From positions 62,001-126,000 of the forward strand of contig NZ_MLAP01000005.1 in the NCBI RefSeq assembly GCF_002272865.1: a stretch of DNA of 64,000 bases, written 5' to 3'. Origin of the DNA: Helicobacter sp. 12S02634-8. Lineage in GTDB: Bacteria > Campylobacterota > Campylobacteria > Campylobacterales > Helicobacteraceae. Positions 44,849 through 54,353 of this stretch are shown here, one piece after another. The translations under genes were made by a program, and so were the position numbers. The first letter of the stretch is position 1, and each line of letters begins with the position of its first letter. The notes under the pieces were generated by a model. It ran no database searches and was not told where the DNA came from. It saw only the letters and a program-made list of their open reading frames with translations.

Positions 44849-46186
44849 TTAAGCCCCACGCAGTCTTTTGATGGATTGTTTCAAGCAATCAACCAAATAC
44901 TCAATATCCTCCAAAGAGTGCGTATAATGCAAGCTCACTCGCAACCAACCGGGCTTGGATTTGAGGGCTTGTGAATTCAAATCCTTCATCTCAAGCAAAT
45001 CATGCCCATAAGGCCCTGCACAACTACAGCCTGCGCGAGTTTGTATCGCATGAGTCTGACTCAAGCTATAAGCAAGGTCATAGGGCGAAACCCCACCAAC
45101 ATTAAAAGACACAATCCCTAGCCGCTCTGCACTCAAATTCCCATAAACTCGGAGTGCAGGGATAGAGGCCAATTCGTGTAAAAGCGTTTGGGTCAAGATA
45201 TGCTCCCTGCGTCTGATGGCATTTAAAGAATATGCATCGCGCAGCATATATGCAAGCGCACTCCGATACATCTGCAACAGCCCTAAAGTCCCTGCTTCTT
45301 CCCTTGTCTGTATATCTTGAATATATTCTTGTGTCTTGCGATTGACATATTTGACCACCCCTCCACCACTAAAGCTTGGGGGCAAACTCGTATCTATCAG
45401 GTCCTTTCTAATCCCTAGCAGCCCGCTCCCCCCCACGCCGCCTAAAAGCTTATGGCTAGAAAGAAAGCAAGCATCAAACAAACTCGCATTGATATTCATA
45501 TAAGCTGAAGAACTCGCCATATCCAAAGCCAAGATCGCACCATATTGCCTACAGAGCGCACTGAGCTTTTCACAAGGTGAGAGCACACCTGTTACATTAG
45601 AAGCCACGCTAAAAGACGCATATGCCCCCCTATGGGACTGCAAGCACCTCTCAAACTCTTGGATATCGAGCAATCCCTCTGCGTTTAAAGGGATTCTTTG
45701 CACTGCGCACAACCCCTCTCTAAAGCTGATTTCATTGGAGTGGTGCTCATAAGGCCCGACAAAAACTTTAGGCAAGGATTTTAAGGTCTTTGTCTGCAAA
45801 AAAAGCTGCTTTGTCTTAGGGGGGATATAGATACCCATGATTTCTTGAAATTTTTTGATTGCTGCTGTCGCTCCAAATCCTGTAGCCAATAGAGCAAAAT
45901 CCTCCCCCAGCCCCAAGCTCTTTTTGACCACCTCCTTGCTACGTTCATAAACTGCACACATCAAAGAGGCGTGTGTCGAGGCTTCAGAATGTGCGTTTGC
46001 ATAATAAGGTAGCAGCTTTTTTACCCTTTGTTCAATCAGTATGCTTGCTAGTCCTGAAGCTGTCCAATCAAAATATCTCGTATTTTTTTTCAGAACAATA
46101 CTCGCCCTCAGCTGCTCTAGCTTGTCTGTATCCTCACGCAAAAGTGGGGCAAAAAACTCCTCCAAAAGTCTGTTTTTATGCAACAT
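44849..46186 (-). CDS. Class V aminotransferase / cysteine desulfurase-like protein (HP0405-like)
   Basis: This 445-residue PLP enzyme of the NifS/CsdA fold has the cofactor lysine in SSHKLLGGVGGSG and a cysteine loop RAGCSCAGPYGHDLL near the C-terminus, where desulfurases place their catalytic cysteine. DWTASGLA near residue 40 resembles the start of such enzymes. H. pylori has a similar nifS-like gene (HP0405) next to the HIT and pheS genes, and the order is the same here. It is distinct from the housekeeping NifS-NifU pair. Substrate is unassigned. It starts 10 bases after the HIT gene. Confidence 0.85.
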   Translation of the reverse strand: MLHKNRLLEEFFAPLLREDTDKLEQLRASIVLKKNTRYFDWTASGLASILIEQRVKKLLPYYANAHSEASTHASLMCAVYERSKEVVKKSLGLGEDFALLATGFGATAAIKKFQEIMGIYIPPKTKQLFLQTKTLKSLPKVFVGPYEHHSNEISFREGLCAVQRIPLNAEGLLDIQEFERCLQSHRGAYASFSVASNVTGVLSPCEKLSALCRQYGAILALDMASSSAYMNINASLFDACFLSSHKLLGGVGGSGLLGIRKDLIDTSLPPSFSGGGVVKYVNRKTQEYIQDIQTREEAGTLGLLQMYRSALAYMLRDAYSLNAIRRREHILTQTLLHELASIPALRVYGNLSAERLGIVSFNVGGVSPYDLAYSLSQTHAIQTRAGCSCAGPYGHDLLEMKDLNSQALKSKPGWLRVSLHYTHSLEDIEYLVDCLKQSIKRLRGA

Positions 46187-46196
46187 CTAAAGACCT

Positions 46197-46529
46197 CTAA
46201 GCCAAATAGGGCCAGTGCAAAGGCGCACCCCCAAGGATATGGAAATGCAAATGGGGGACTTCTTGCCCTCCATCTTTCCCGATATTAGTTATCAAGCGAT
46301 AGCCACTATCTTTGATACCTAACTCCTCAACCACCTCCAAGATAAAATCACTCATCTCAGCCATCAAATCAGGTGTAACTGCGTTGAAATCTTTGATACA
46401 TTGCTTGGGGATAGCTAAGACATGGATAGGGGCTTTAGGGGCTATATCGTGGAAAGCTAGGAATTTTGAATTTTCTAAAACTTTTTTGCATGGAAGCTCT
46501 CCAGCGACAATTTTTTCAAATATATTCAC
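46197..46529 (-). CDS. HIT-family nucleotide-binding protein
   Basis: This 110-residue histidine-triad protein has the active-site motif PHLHFHILGG near the C-terminus. Such proteins hydrolyse adenosine phosphoramidates or related nucleotides. The start is taken as GTG at 46529, giving MNIFEKIVAGELPC as in homologues, with AAGGAGG just upstream. A longer frame would run into the divergent pheS gene. A minus-strand TATAAT at 46554-46559 is a good -10. The gene is divergent from pheS, as in H. pylori. Confidence 0.93.
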   Translation of the reverse strand: MNIFEKIVAGELPCKKVLENSKFLAFHDIAPKAPIHVLAIPKQCIKDFNAVTPDLMAEMSDFILEVVEELGIKDSGYRLITNIGKDGGQEVPHLHFHILGGAPLHWPYLA

Positions 46530-46553
46530 TCTTTCCTCCTTGGATTTTTTAAA

Positions 46554-46606
46554 ATTATATCGACTTATAAAGTTATTTTGACTAAAATCACACGAGTTGA
46601 TATGAT
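46554..46606. promoter_or_regulatory. Divergent HIT/pheS promoters
   Basis: On the plus strand TTGACT (46578-46583) and TATGAT (46601-46606) are spaced by exactly 17 bases, a strong housekeeping promoter that would start transcription about 20 bases ahead of pheS. On the minus strand TATAAT (46554-46559) would serve the HIT gene. The two overlap in their upstream parts. Confidence 0.6.
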
Positions 46607-46634
46607 TTTGAATAAACTTGATTAGGGATATACT

Positions 46635-47624
46635 TTGAATACACTCATACAAAAACTACACAATGCCAAAAACTCTCAAGAACTCGAATCAATTCGCTTA
46701 GAAGCCTTAGGGAAAAAGGGGCTCATCACGCAGAAATTCTCTGAACTCAAAGCCCTAGAGGGCGAGGAAAAAAGACAATTTGCCCAAACTATCAATACCC
46801 TCAAACAAGAATTTGAAACCCTCCATAATGCCAAAAAACTAGAGCTACAAACCCAAGAACTCCAAGAAAGTCTCAAGCAAGAAAAAATAGATGTCAGTCT
46901 TTTTACTTCCCGCTCCCATCGCAGTTTGGGACACCCCATCAGCTATACCAAAGACAGAATCATCGATTATTTTATGCAATTAGGCTATGAGCTACGCACA
47001 GGGCCTTTGATCGAGGATGATTTCCATAATTTTAGTGCACTCAATCTCCCTGAATACCACCCTGCAAGAGATATGCAAGATACTTTTTATTTCAAAGATA
47101 ATATGCTTTTACGCACGCACACCTCCCCTGTGCAAATCCGCACAATGCAAGAGCAAACCCCACCCATTAAGATGATCTGCCCTGGTCCTACTTTTAGGCG
47201 AGATTATGACCTCACGCACACTCCGATGTTCCATCAAGTAGAGGGACTTGTTGTCGATAAGGGCAATCAAGCAAGTTTTGCGAACTTAAAATTCACTCTT
47301 GAAGACTTTTTGAAATATATATTTGGTGATGTCAAAGTCAGATTTCGTTCGAGCTTTTTCCCTTTCACTGAACCAAGTGCTGAAGCAGACATTAGTTGCG
47401 TATTTTGCGCAGGCAAGGGCTGTAGAGTATGCTCAGATACTGGCTGGCTTGAAGTGCTTGGCTGTGGGGTGGTCGATGAATATGTGTTTGAAGCAGTGGG
47501 TTATAAAAATGTGAGTGGATATGCCTTTGGTATGGGGATTGAACGGCTTGCTATGCTCACTTGTGGGGTCGGTGATTTGCGGAGTTTTTTTGAAACAGAT
47601 TTAAGAGTATTGGAGCAGTTCTAA
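46635..47624 (+). CDS. pheS: Phenylalanine-tRNA ligase alpha subunit
   Basis: PheS is the catalytic subunit of the heterotetrameric phenylalanyl-tRNA synthetase. The 329-residue protein has an N-terminal coiled coil, then class II synthetase motifs including [27 protein letters not shown] and the C-terminal [14 protein letters not shown]-type block (here [14 protein letters not shown]). Translation starts at TTG (MNTLIQKL), in line with the H. pylori N-terminus. It shares one base with pheT (TAATG). Confidence 0.97.
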   Translation: MNTLIQKLHNAKNSQELESIRLEALGKKGLITQKFSELKALEGEEKRQFAQTINTLKQEFETLHNAKKLELQTQELQESLKQEKIDVSLFTSRSHRSLGHPISYTKDRIIDYFMQLGYELRTGPLIEDDFHNFSALNLPEYHPARDMQDTFYFKDNMLLRTHTSPVQIRTMQEQTPPIKMICPGPTFRRDYDLTHTPMFHQVEGLVVDKGNQASFANLKFTLEDFLKYIFGDVKVRFRSSFFPFTEPSAEADISCVFCAGKGCRVCSDTGWLEVLGCGVVDEYVFEAVGYKNVSGYAFGMGIERLAMLTCGVGDLRSFFETDLRVLEQF

Positions 47625-49987
47625 TGATAGTCACTAGCCATTTATTATCCAAATTTATCAACATCGCCCATATCGATACACACAGACTCTGCTCAGAGCT
47701 AAGCAATATCGGACTTGAAGTAGAATCTTGCAAGCAAATCAGTCTGCCTAAAAAAGTCGTAGTCGGTAAGATTATCGAGAAAAGACCCCACCCCGATGCT
47801 GACAAACTCAGTGTCTGCGAAGTCGATATCGGCCCTCAAACACTCCAAATCGTATGTGGGGCTAAAAATGTCGCTAAAGACCAGTATGTCCCCATCGCAC
47901 TAGAAGGCGCTATTCTCCCGTATGGCAAAGGTGGAGATCTCACGATCACACAAACCAATCTAAGAGGGGTCGATAGCTTTGGTATGATTTGTTCGAGCAC
48001 AGAGCTAGGACTTCCTAAAATCAATGATGGGATTATGGTGCTTGATACAAGCATTGGCATACTCGAATTAGGCAAAGAACTCAAAGATTACCCGATATTC
48101 AATACCCAAATCATCGAGATTTCTCTGACTCCCAATCGAGGGGATTGTCTGTGTGTGCTAGGGATTGCTAGAGAGATTAGCTGTATTTTTGATGTCAATA
48201 TCAAAAGCTATAAAGAGATTGATTCAGGGGTCGCACTCGGTGTGGGACGGATATTGCAGGTATTCACAGAGGGCAAAATCCACTCTTCTATGCTCTATAA
48301 AGCCATAGAAGTCAAGCAAATACACACGCCCTTAGAAATCCAGCTATCACTAGCTTTTAATGGCACGCTCAAAGAAGACCCTATCCAAAATTTCCTCGAA
48401 TTCAGCACGCACATGACAGGCGTGATCCTCAATGCCTATGCCCTAGACAATCTCAAGATGGCCTCTAGCTCCAAGGGCACAGAAATTTCACTCACCATCA
48501 AAAAGGACAAAAACGGCTTTGAGAGCGTTTTCACAGACAAAAAAATCTCTATCATCGGAGTGGGGAACCAAATCCAGCAAGAATTCAACATATTCCCCAA
48601 AACACTCATCATCGAAGCTAGCTATATCGACCCTACCATCATCTCTAAGCTCCTCCACCAACACAACATTCCCACAGACAAAGCCCTGACCTATCGCACC
48701 ACAAGAGGCAGCAATTCCCAGCTAGATACAGGCATGAACTACTTGTGTAAGCTATTTTCAGACTCCACAAAATGCCTCATCTACTCAGGGAGTCAAGAAA
48801 TCAAGCAAAACTATGAAGACACCATCATCAACACCACTTTCAATGCCATCTCTGATATCATCGGAAAACCCATCGAAAAAGAAGAAATTGCTAGCATACT
48901 CAAACGACTCAATTTCACCATCAAAGCCACTTGCGATGATAACTTTTTCACCATCATACCCCCCTCATACCGCCACGATATCAAGACCAAGCAAGACGCA
49001 GCCGAAGAGTTTTTGCGGATATATGGGATTGAAAATATCCCCTCCCTCCCCCATCATTGCGATGAAAAACCCCAATCAAACCCCGAATACATGCAGTATA
49101 AAAACCAACGCAATATCGCCCAAAGAGCCTTGAGTATGGGCTTTATAGAAACAATACATTATCTATTCTATCAAAAAGAAAGACTCCAATACCTAGGCTA
49201 CCCCACGCTCAAAGACACACTCGAGCTCATCAACCCCATCAATTCAGAGCTCAACACCTTACGCACCTCTCTAATCCCCTCAATGCTAGATTCTATCGTG
49301 CGTAACAAAAATTTTGGCTACAAAAGCATACAGCTATTTGAAATCGGCAGTGTCTATGACGCCAACAGAGAAGAAAAAACAAAAATTGCCTTTGTCGCAA
49401 GCGGTCTCAAAGCCCAAGAATCCTATCCCAACCCCAAGGGCATACGATGGGATTTTTATACCTTTGCCCAAAGTATCTCCGATATTATCGGGGCTTTCAA
49501 ACTCCAAGCAACCTCTCCAAAACACGCAAACAAAACCTTGCACCCCTATCAAAGTGCTGCCCTCATCATTGAGGGTCAAGAAGTCGGCATTATTAGCAAA
49601 CTCAACCCCATACTTGAAAAAGAAATGGATATTGATACAAGCTTTTATTGTGAAATAGACCTAGATGCCCTCTCTCAAAAACACACCATCGCTAAAGATT
49701 TTTCCAAATACCCTTTGAGTCAAAGAGATCTCACGATTATCATTGATAAAAATATCCCTTTTGAAGCAATCAATCAGCAAATACAAGACAAAAATATCCC
49801 CCATCTCAAAGCAATCTATCCACTCGACACCTACCAAGAATCCCCCCAATCTAGCCATATCGCCCTTTCTATCCGCCTTTATATCCAAGCAATGGATAGA
49901 ACATTAAAAGAAGAAGAACTCGCACACACCACCCAAGAAGTCCTCACAACACTCGCAGAAGCCTTTGACGCCAAACTCAAGGAATAA
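47624..49987 (+). CDS. pheT: Phenylalanine-tRNA ligase beta subunit
   Basis: PheT carries tRNA-binding, editing and structural domains. The 787-residue protein shows the N-terminal EMAP-like tRNA-binding domain (KRPHPDADKLSVCEVD, CGAKNV), the SLTPNRGDCL motif and the B5/core synthetase-like domains in the middle. A C-terminal anticodon-binding FDX domain ends the protein, around FPLSQRDLTIIID-like residues (YPLSQRDLTIIID). It is coupled to pheS and followed by aroA after two bases. Confidence 0.96.
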   Translation: MIVTSHLLSKFINIAHIDTHRLCSELSNIGLEVESCKQISLPKKVVVGKIIEKRPHPDADKLSVCEVDIGPQTLQIVCGAKNVAKDQYVPIALEGAILPYGKGGDLTITQTNLRGVDSFGMICSSTELGLPKINDGIMVLDTSIGILELGKELKDYPIFNTQIIEISLTPNRGDCLCVLGIAREISCIFDVNIKSYKEIDSGVALGVGRILQVFTEGKIHSSMLYKAIEVKQIHTPLEIQLSLAFNGTLKEDPIQNFLEFSTHMTGVILNAYALDNLKMASSSKGTEISLTIKKDKNGFESVFTDKKISIIGVGNQIQQEFNIFPKTLIIEASYIDPTIISKLLHQHNIPTDKALTYRTTRGSNSQLDTGMNYLCKLFSDSTKCLIYSGSQEIKQNYEDTIINTTFNAISDIIGKPIEKEEIASILKRLNFTIKATCDDNFFTIIPPSYRHDIKTKQDAAEEFLRIYGIENIPSLPHHCDEKPQSNPEYMQYKNQRNIAQRALSMGFIETIHYLFYQKERLQYLGYPTLKDTLELINPINSELNTLRTSLIPSMLDSIVRNKNFGYKSIQLFEIGSVYDANREEKTKIAFVASGLKAQESYPNPKGIRWDFYTFAQSISDIIGAFKLQATSPKHANKTLHPYQSAALIIEGQEVGIISKLNPILEKEMDIDTSFYCEIDLDALSQKHTIAKDFSKYPLSQRDLTIIIDKNIPFEAINQQIQDKNIPHLKAIYPLDTYQESPQSSHIALSIRLYIQAMDRTLKEEELAHTTQEVLTTLAEAFDAKLKE

Positions 49988-49989
49988 TA

Positions 49990-51276
49990 ATGAGAACAAC
50001 ACATATCGCCCCAATTTCAAGGCTTGAAATGGAGCTAGATGACATCGCTTCTGATAAATCCATCTCACACCGATGTGCGATCTTTGCCCTCTTGTGTAAC
50101 AAACCCTCATACATCAAAAACTACCTCTTAGGTCAAGACACATTATGCACACTCCATATCGCCCAACAACTGGGATTGCAGGTAGAAAAGGCAAACGATG
50201 GAGCGATGAAATTTATCCCACCACATGCCATCAAAGAGCCTGATGATGTGCTTGATTGCGGGAATGCAGGGACAGCTATTCGCCTTTATACTGGGCTATT
50301 GAGCGCCCAAGAGGGGTATTTTGTCCTCACAGGAGATCCCTATCTTCGAGTGCGCCCCATGCAACGCGTTATCAAGCCTCTCAAAGACATCGGCGCACAA
50401 ATCATCGCCAGAGAGGCGGACACACTTGCCCCTTTGAGTATCAAAGGCAAGCAACTCCACGCCTTCAACTATCAAAGCCCCATCGCCTCTGCGCAAGTTA
50501 AAAGTGCGATGATTCTAGCTGCGCTCGGTGGAGATGGTCTTTCTAGATATTCAGAACCTGCTTGCAGTCGGGATCACACAGAAAATATGCTCAAAGGCAT
50601 GGACGCCCCTATTACTTGCACGCCAAAACATATCCAAATCGCCCCCTTAAGTGCCCCACTCACGCCTTTAGACATCAACATACCTGCTGATCCCTCCAGT
50701 GCGTTTTTCTTCGCTCTAGCAGCTGCGATTATCCCTCAAAGCAAAGTCTTACTCAAAAATATCTTACTCAACCCCACGCGCATAGAGGCCTTTGAAATCC
50801 TCAAAAAAATGGGAACAAAAATAGAATACACCATCACACACCAAGCCTATGAAACCATAGGAGATATTTACATCGAGCAAAAACCACTGCAAGCCATCAC
50901 AATCACAGAAAATATCGCTTGGCTCATCGATGAACTGCCCGCACTTGCAATTGCAATGGCTATGGCTCAGGGCAAAAGCAGCGTCAAAAACGCCAAAGAA
51001 CTCCGTGTCAAAGAATCAGACAGAATCCACTCCACGATCTCCAATCTAGCAAAAATGGGGATAGAGTGCCAAGAATATGAAGATGGCTATCAGATCCATG
51101 GAGGGGAATTAAAACCTTGTGTGATTGACAGTTTTGGCGATCATCGCATTGCCATGAGCTTTGCAATAGCAGGGCTTGTGTGTGGCGCACAGATCAAAGA
51201 TTCTGATTGTATTGATGTTTCATTTCCAAATTTTTTAGATATTCTTGAGAGAATTACAACGATTCAAAACCAATAA
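49990..51276 (+). CDS. aroA: 3-phosphoshikimate 1-carboxyvinyltransferase (EPSP synthase)
   Basis: AroA joins phosphoenolpyruvate to shikimate 3-phosphate in aromatic amino acid synthesis. The 428-residue protein contains SDKSISHR, the GNAGTAIRL active-site loop, DPSSAFFF and LRVKESDRI, all in normal order. It begins two bases after pheT and precedes ispH by 23 bases. The same order is found in H. pylori. Confidence 0.97.
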   Translation: MRTTHIAPISRLEMELDDIASDKSISHRCAIFALLCNKPSYIKNYLLGQDTLCTLHIAQQLGLQVEKANDGAMKFIPPHAIKEPDDVLDCGNAGTAIRLYTGLLSAQEGYFVLTGDPYLRVRPMQRVIKPLKDIGAQIIAREADTLAPLSIKGKQLHAFNYQSPIASAQVKSAMILAALGGDGLSRYSEPACSRDHTENMLKGMDAPITCTPKHIQIAPLSAPLTPLDINIPADPSSAFFFALAAAIIPQSKVLLKNILLNPTRIEAFEILKKMGTKIEYTITHQAYETIGDIYIEQKPLQAITITENIAWLIDELPALAIAMAMAQGKSSVKNAKELRVKESDRIHSTISNLAKMGIECQEYEDGYQIHGGELKPCVIDSFGDHRIAMSFAIAGLVCGAQIKDSDCIDVSFPNFLDILERITTIQNQ

Positions 51277-51299
51277 ATATATGCATTTAAGGATAAATC

Positions 51300-52124
51300 A
51301 TGAAAATAAAAATGGCTAAAAATTATGGCTTTTGCTTTGGCGTTAAACGTGCTATCCAAATCGCAGAAAAAACAAAAGATAGTATCACATTTGGCCCCCT
51401 CATACACAACCCCAAAGAAATCTCACGACTCCAATTTAAGTTTGGCGTCAAGGTCGAAGAAAATACCCAAGCCATCTCCAATGGACAAAATGTCATCATC
51501 AGAACACATGGTATCACAAAATCTGACCTCCAAACTCTTAAAGACAAAAATGTCCAAATCACAGACGCAACCTGCCCTTATGTCACCAAACCCCAGCAAA
51601 TCGTAGAATCCATGAGTAAAGAGGGCTATCAAATCGTTATCTTTGGGGACAAGACCCACCCTGAAGTCAAAGGCGTGATGAGCTATGCGACCACCCCACC
51701 CCTAGTAGTCGGCTCGCTCGAAGAAATCCAAGCAGCTAAAATCAAGAAAAAAGTAGCCCTAGTTTCCCAAACAACCAAACAAGCCCAAAACCTCCTCCAA
51801 ATCGCCTCATATCTCATCACACATTGCTCAGAAACAAGGATTTTCAACACAATCTGCAATGCCACTTTTGACAATCAAGAATCAGCCCGTGAGCTGAGCG
51901 AAGAAGTCGATGTGATGGTGATTGTAGGGGGTAAATCCTCTTCAAATACCAAGCAACTCCTCAATATTGCCCTACAAAACTGCCCTGATAGCTACCTAGT
52001 CGAAGATGAAAATGATGTGCAACTCCAATGGTTTGAGGGCAAAAACCTCTGTGGTATCACTGCTGGGGCTTCTACACCTGATTGGATTATCGATAAAGTC
52101 AAGGAAAAAATTTTATCCATTTGA
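51300..52124 (+). CDS. ispH: 4-hydroxy-3-methylbut-2-enyl diphosphate reductase
   Basis: IspH is the last enzyme of the MEP pathway, an iron-sulphur protein giving IPP and DMAPP. The 274-residue protein starts with KNYGFCFGVKRAI and has the three cluster cysteines in GFCFG, DATCPYV and TICNATFDNQ, plus the GGKSSSNTKQL motif. Together with dxs at 2106 it indicates a MEP route to isoprenoids. An AAGGA site lies ahead of the ATG. Confidence 0.97.
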   Translation: MKIKMAKNYGFCFGVKRAIQIAEKTKDSITFGPLIHNPKEISRLQFKFGVKVEENTQAISNGQNVIIRTHGITKSDLQTLKDKNVQITDATCPYVTKPQQIVESMSKEGYQIVIFGDKTHPEVKGVMSYATTPPLVVGSLEEIQAAKIKKKVALVSQTTKQAQNLLQIASYLITHCSETRIFNTICNATFDNQESARELSEEVDVMVIVGGKSSSNTKQLLNIALQNCPDSYLVEDENDVQLQWFEGKNLCGITAGASTPDWIIDKVKEKILSI

Positions 52125-52206
52125 GTTGATAATCCTTGCATTAATTTTATCCCTTTAAAAGGAAACGCAAGCTAAAATACTAAAAATCAAATTTTAAAGG
52201 CAGCAG

Positions 52207-53865
52207 ATGAAAGTGGTTTTAGAAAATCTGGAAGACTTCAATGAAAGCGAGGACTTTGCAACACTTTTGGCAGAAAGTGAGAAATCTTATAATAGTGGTG
52301 TCATCAAAGAGGGGGTGATTGTATCCATAAATAGCGAATATGCGATGGTCGATGTGGGAGAGAAAATTGAAGGCAGACTCAGTATCTCTGAAATCAAAAA
52401 CGCAGAAGATGTGCTTTTGTTCCAAGCAGGCGATAAAATCGAAGTCTATGTATCTCGCGGGCGAGGTGAGCGCCCTAGCGTGTCTTATAAAAAAGCTATC
52501 CATAGCAAAAAAATACAAGAAAAAATCAAAGAGCTAGGAGAAGACTATAAAGACAAGGTGATTGAGGGCAAAATCACTAAGAAAAATAAAGGTGGCTATA
52601 TCGTTGAAGCTGATGGGATTGAATATTTTATGCCTAAATTCAATGCTTCTTTGCGAGAAGATGGAAAAAATATCGATAAAAAAATCAAAGCCTGCATTAT
52701 CAATATTCGCCCTGAAGACAGCTCGATTATTATTTCTAGGAAACGATTTTTTGAGCTTGATGACAAAAACCAATCTGAGGGCTCTAAAAGGCTTGTCGAA
52801 TCAGGGCAGATCCATCAAGGCGTGATTAAAAACATCACCACATTTGGTATGTTTGTAGAAATACAAGGCGTTGAGGGGCTTGTGCATTACACTGAAATCA
52901 GCCACAAAGGCCCCATCAATCCATCTAAATACTACAAAGAGGGCGATCAAGTCCACGTCAAAGCCATTGCTTATGATGAAGCCAAAAGGCGACTTTCTCT
53001 CTCCATCAAAGCCATCGGCGAAGACCCTTGGAAAGAGATCCAAAAAGAGCTCAAAACAGGCTATGCTATCAAAGTAACTGTTAGCAACATTGAGCCTTAT
53101 GGCGTATTTGTCGATATCGGAAATGATATTGAGGGCTTTTTGCATATCTCTGAAATCTCTTGGGACAAAGACATCAAACACCCTCAAGATTACCTCAGCA
53201 TTGGGCAAGAAATCGATGTAGAAGTCATTGAAATTGATTCCCAAAATAGGCGTTTGCGCGTTTCTTTGAAAAAACTCCTCGACAAGCCTTTCAATGAATT
53301 TGCCAAAAACCACAAAGCAGGCGAGATCATCAAAGGCAAAGTCGCTACCTTAACAGACTTTGGCGCTTTCATCAACTTTGGTGGGGTCGATGGGCTTTTA
53401 CACAATGAAGATGCCTTCTGGGATAAAAACAAAAAGTGCAAAGATTTACTCAAAGTCGGCGATAGTATCGAAGTCAAAATCATCAAAATTGACAAAGAAA
53501 ATGAAAGAATCTCTTTGAGTATCAAAGATTTCAGCCCATCTCCTGCTGAAGAATTTGCGCAACAATACAATATCGATGACATTGTCAAGGGCAATGTGAT
53601 TGATATCAAAGATTTTGGCGTATTCATCAAAGTAGGCAATATGGACGCACTCATCAAGACAGAAGACCTCCCTCCCATCAAAAAAGAAGAGCTCCAGATT
53701 GGCGATGAAATCCAAGGCGTTGTGGCCTCTATTGATAAGCTCAACAACAAAGTGCGCGTATCCATCAAAAGACTAGAGCGCCAAAAAGAAAAAGAAGATC
53801 TCAAAGCTTTCAATTCTGATAATGACAAAATGACACTAGGTGATCTCATCAAAGACAGAATATAG
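52207..53865 (+). CDS. rpsA: 30S ribosomal protein S1
   Basis: S1 binds mRNA on the small subunit. The 552-residue protein is a chain of S1 RNA-binding domains. The later four are clear from repeated cores such as GMFVEIQGVEGLVHYTEIS, GVFVDIGNDIEGFLHISEIS, GAFINFGGVDGLLHNEDAF and GVFIKVGNMDALIKTED; the first two are more divergent. Length matches Helicobacter S1. The 82-base gap after ispH is AT-rich and may hold its own promoter. Confidence 0.95.
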   Translation: MKVVLENLEDFNESEDFATLLAESEKSYNSGVIKEGVIVSINSEYAMVDVGEKIEGRLSISEIKNAEDVLLFQAGDKIEVYVSRGRGERPSVSYKKAIHSKKIQEKIKELGEDYKDKVIEGKITKKNKGGYIVEADGIEYFMPKFNASLREDGKNIDKKIKACIINIRPEDSSIIISRKRFFELDDKNQSEGSKRLVESGQIHQGVIKNITTFGMFVEIQGVEGLVHYTEISHKGPINPSKYYKEGDQVHVKAIAYDEAKRRLSLSIKAIGEDPWKEIQKELKTGYAIKVTVSNIEPYGVFVDIGNDIEGFLHISEISWDKDIKHPQDYLSIGQEIDVEVIEIDSQNRRLRVSLKKLLDKPFNEFAKNHKAGEIIKGKVATLTDFGAFINFGGVDGLLHNEDAFWDKNKKCKDLLKVGDSIEVKIIKIDKENERISLSIKDFSPSPAEEFAQQYNIDDIVKGNVIDIKDFGVFIKVGNMDALIKTEDLPPIKKEELQIGDEIQGVVASIDKLNNKVRVSIKRLERQKEKEDLKAFNSDNDKMTLGDLIKDRI

Positions 53866-53879
53866 ACTGATTGATAATT

Positions 53880-54338
53880 ATGAAGGCAAAAATACTATTG
53901 GGTTTTCTTTTAGTAGTGATTTTTGCCTTGTCTGCTTATATCCTTTTTATCTATTCAAGACATATCCCCAAAAATACTATCAGTATCGAACATATCCGGC
54001 CAGAGGTGGCACGCAAAGAAGTGCAGCACGAAACAATGTGGCTACAAACCTTGCAAAAACAATCCCAAAACTACTCCTACCCTGCCACAGAGCTCAAAAT
54101 CGGACTCAAGTTCAAAGACCCCCACGATAAAACCACGTCCAATCGGCTCATTATCGATCATTTAGATGATTATAAATTCTTTTGTCTGAACGAAGTTTTA
54201 AAACAAGAGCATATTGAATTTGCCTATTCTCAGACCAAAAATGCCACACAAATCATTATTTTTCTCCCCGAGGGTGCGAGAAAAAATCAAATCTTAGAAG
54301 ATCTTAAATATTATGAGATACAATATAAACTCCAATAG
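53880..54338 (+). CDS. Conserved hypothetical membrane-anchored protein (HP0398-like)
   Basis: This 152-residue protein has a single N-terminal membrane helix (about residues 5-26, FLLVVIFALSAYILFIY) and a periplasmic or outward-facing remainder. No catalytic motif or known domain is recognised. It sits between rpsA and serA, as does an uncharacterised gene in H. pylori. The ATG at 53880 is preferred to the TTG at 53871. It ends 15 bases before serA. Confidence 0.75.
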   Translation: MKAKILLGFLLVVIFALSAYILFIYSRHIPKNTISIEHIRPEVARKEVQHETMWLQTLQKQSQNYSYPATELKIGLKFKDPHDKTTSNRLIIDHLDDYKFFCLNEVLKQEHIEFAYSQTKNATQIIIFLPEGARKNQILEDLKYYEIQYKLQ

Positions 54339-54353
54339 TTTAGGGAGAACACT

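Noticed and set aside
46530-46652. Longer HIT protein starting inside pheS
   Set aside because: The extra N-terminal residues do not resemble HIT proteins, and the GTG at 46529 has a strong ribosome-binding site.
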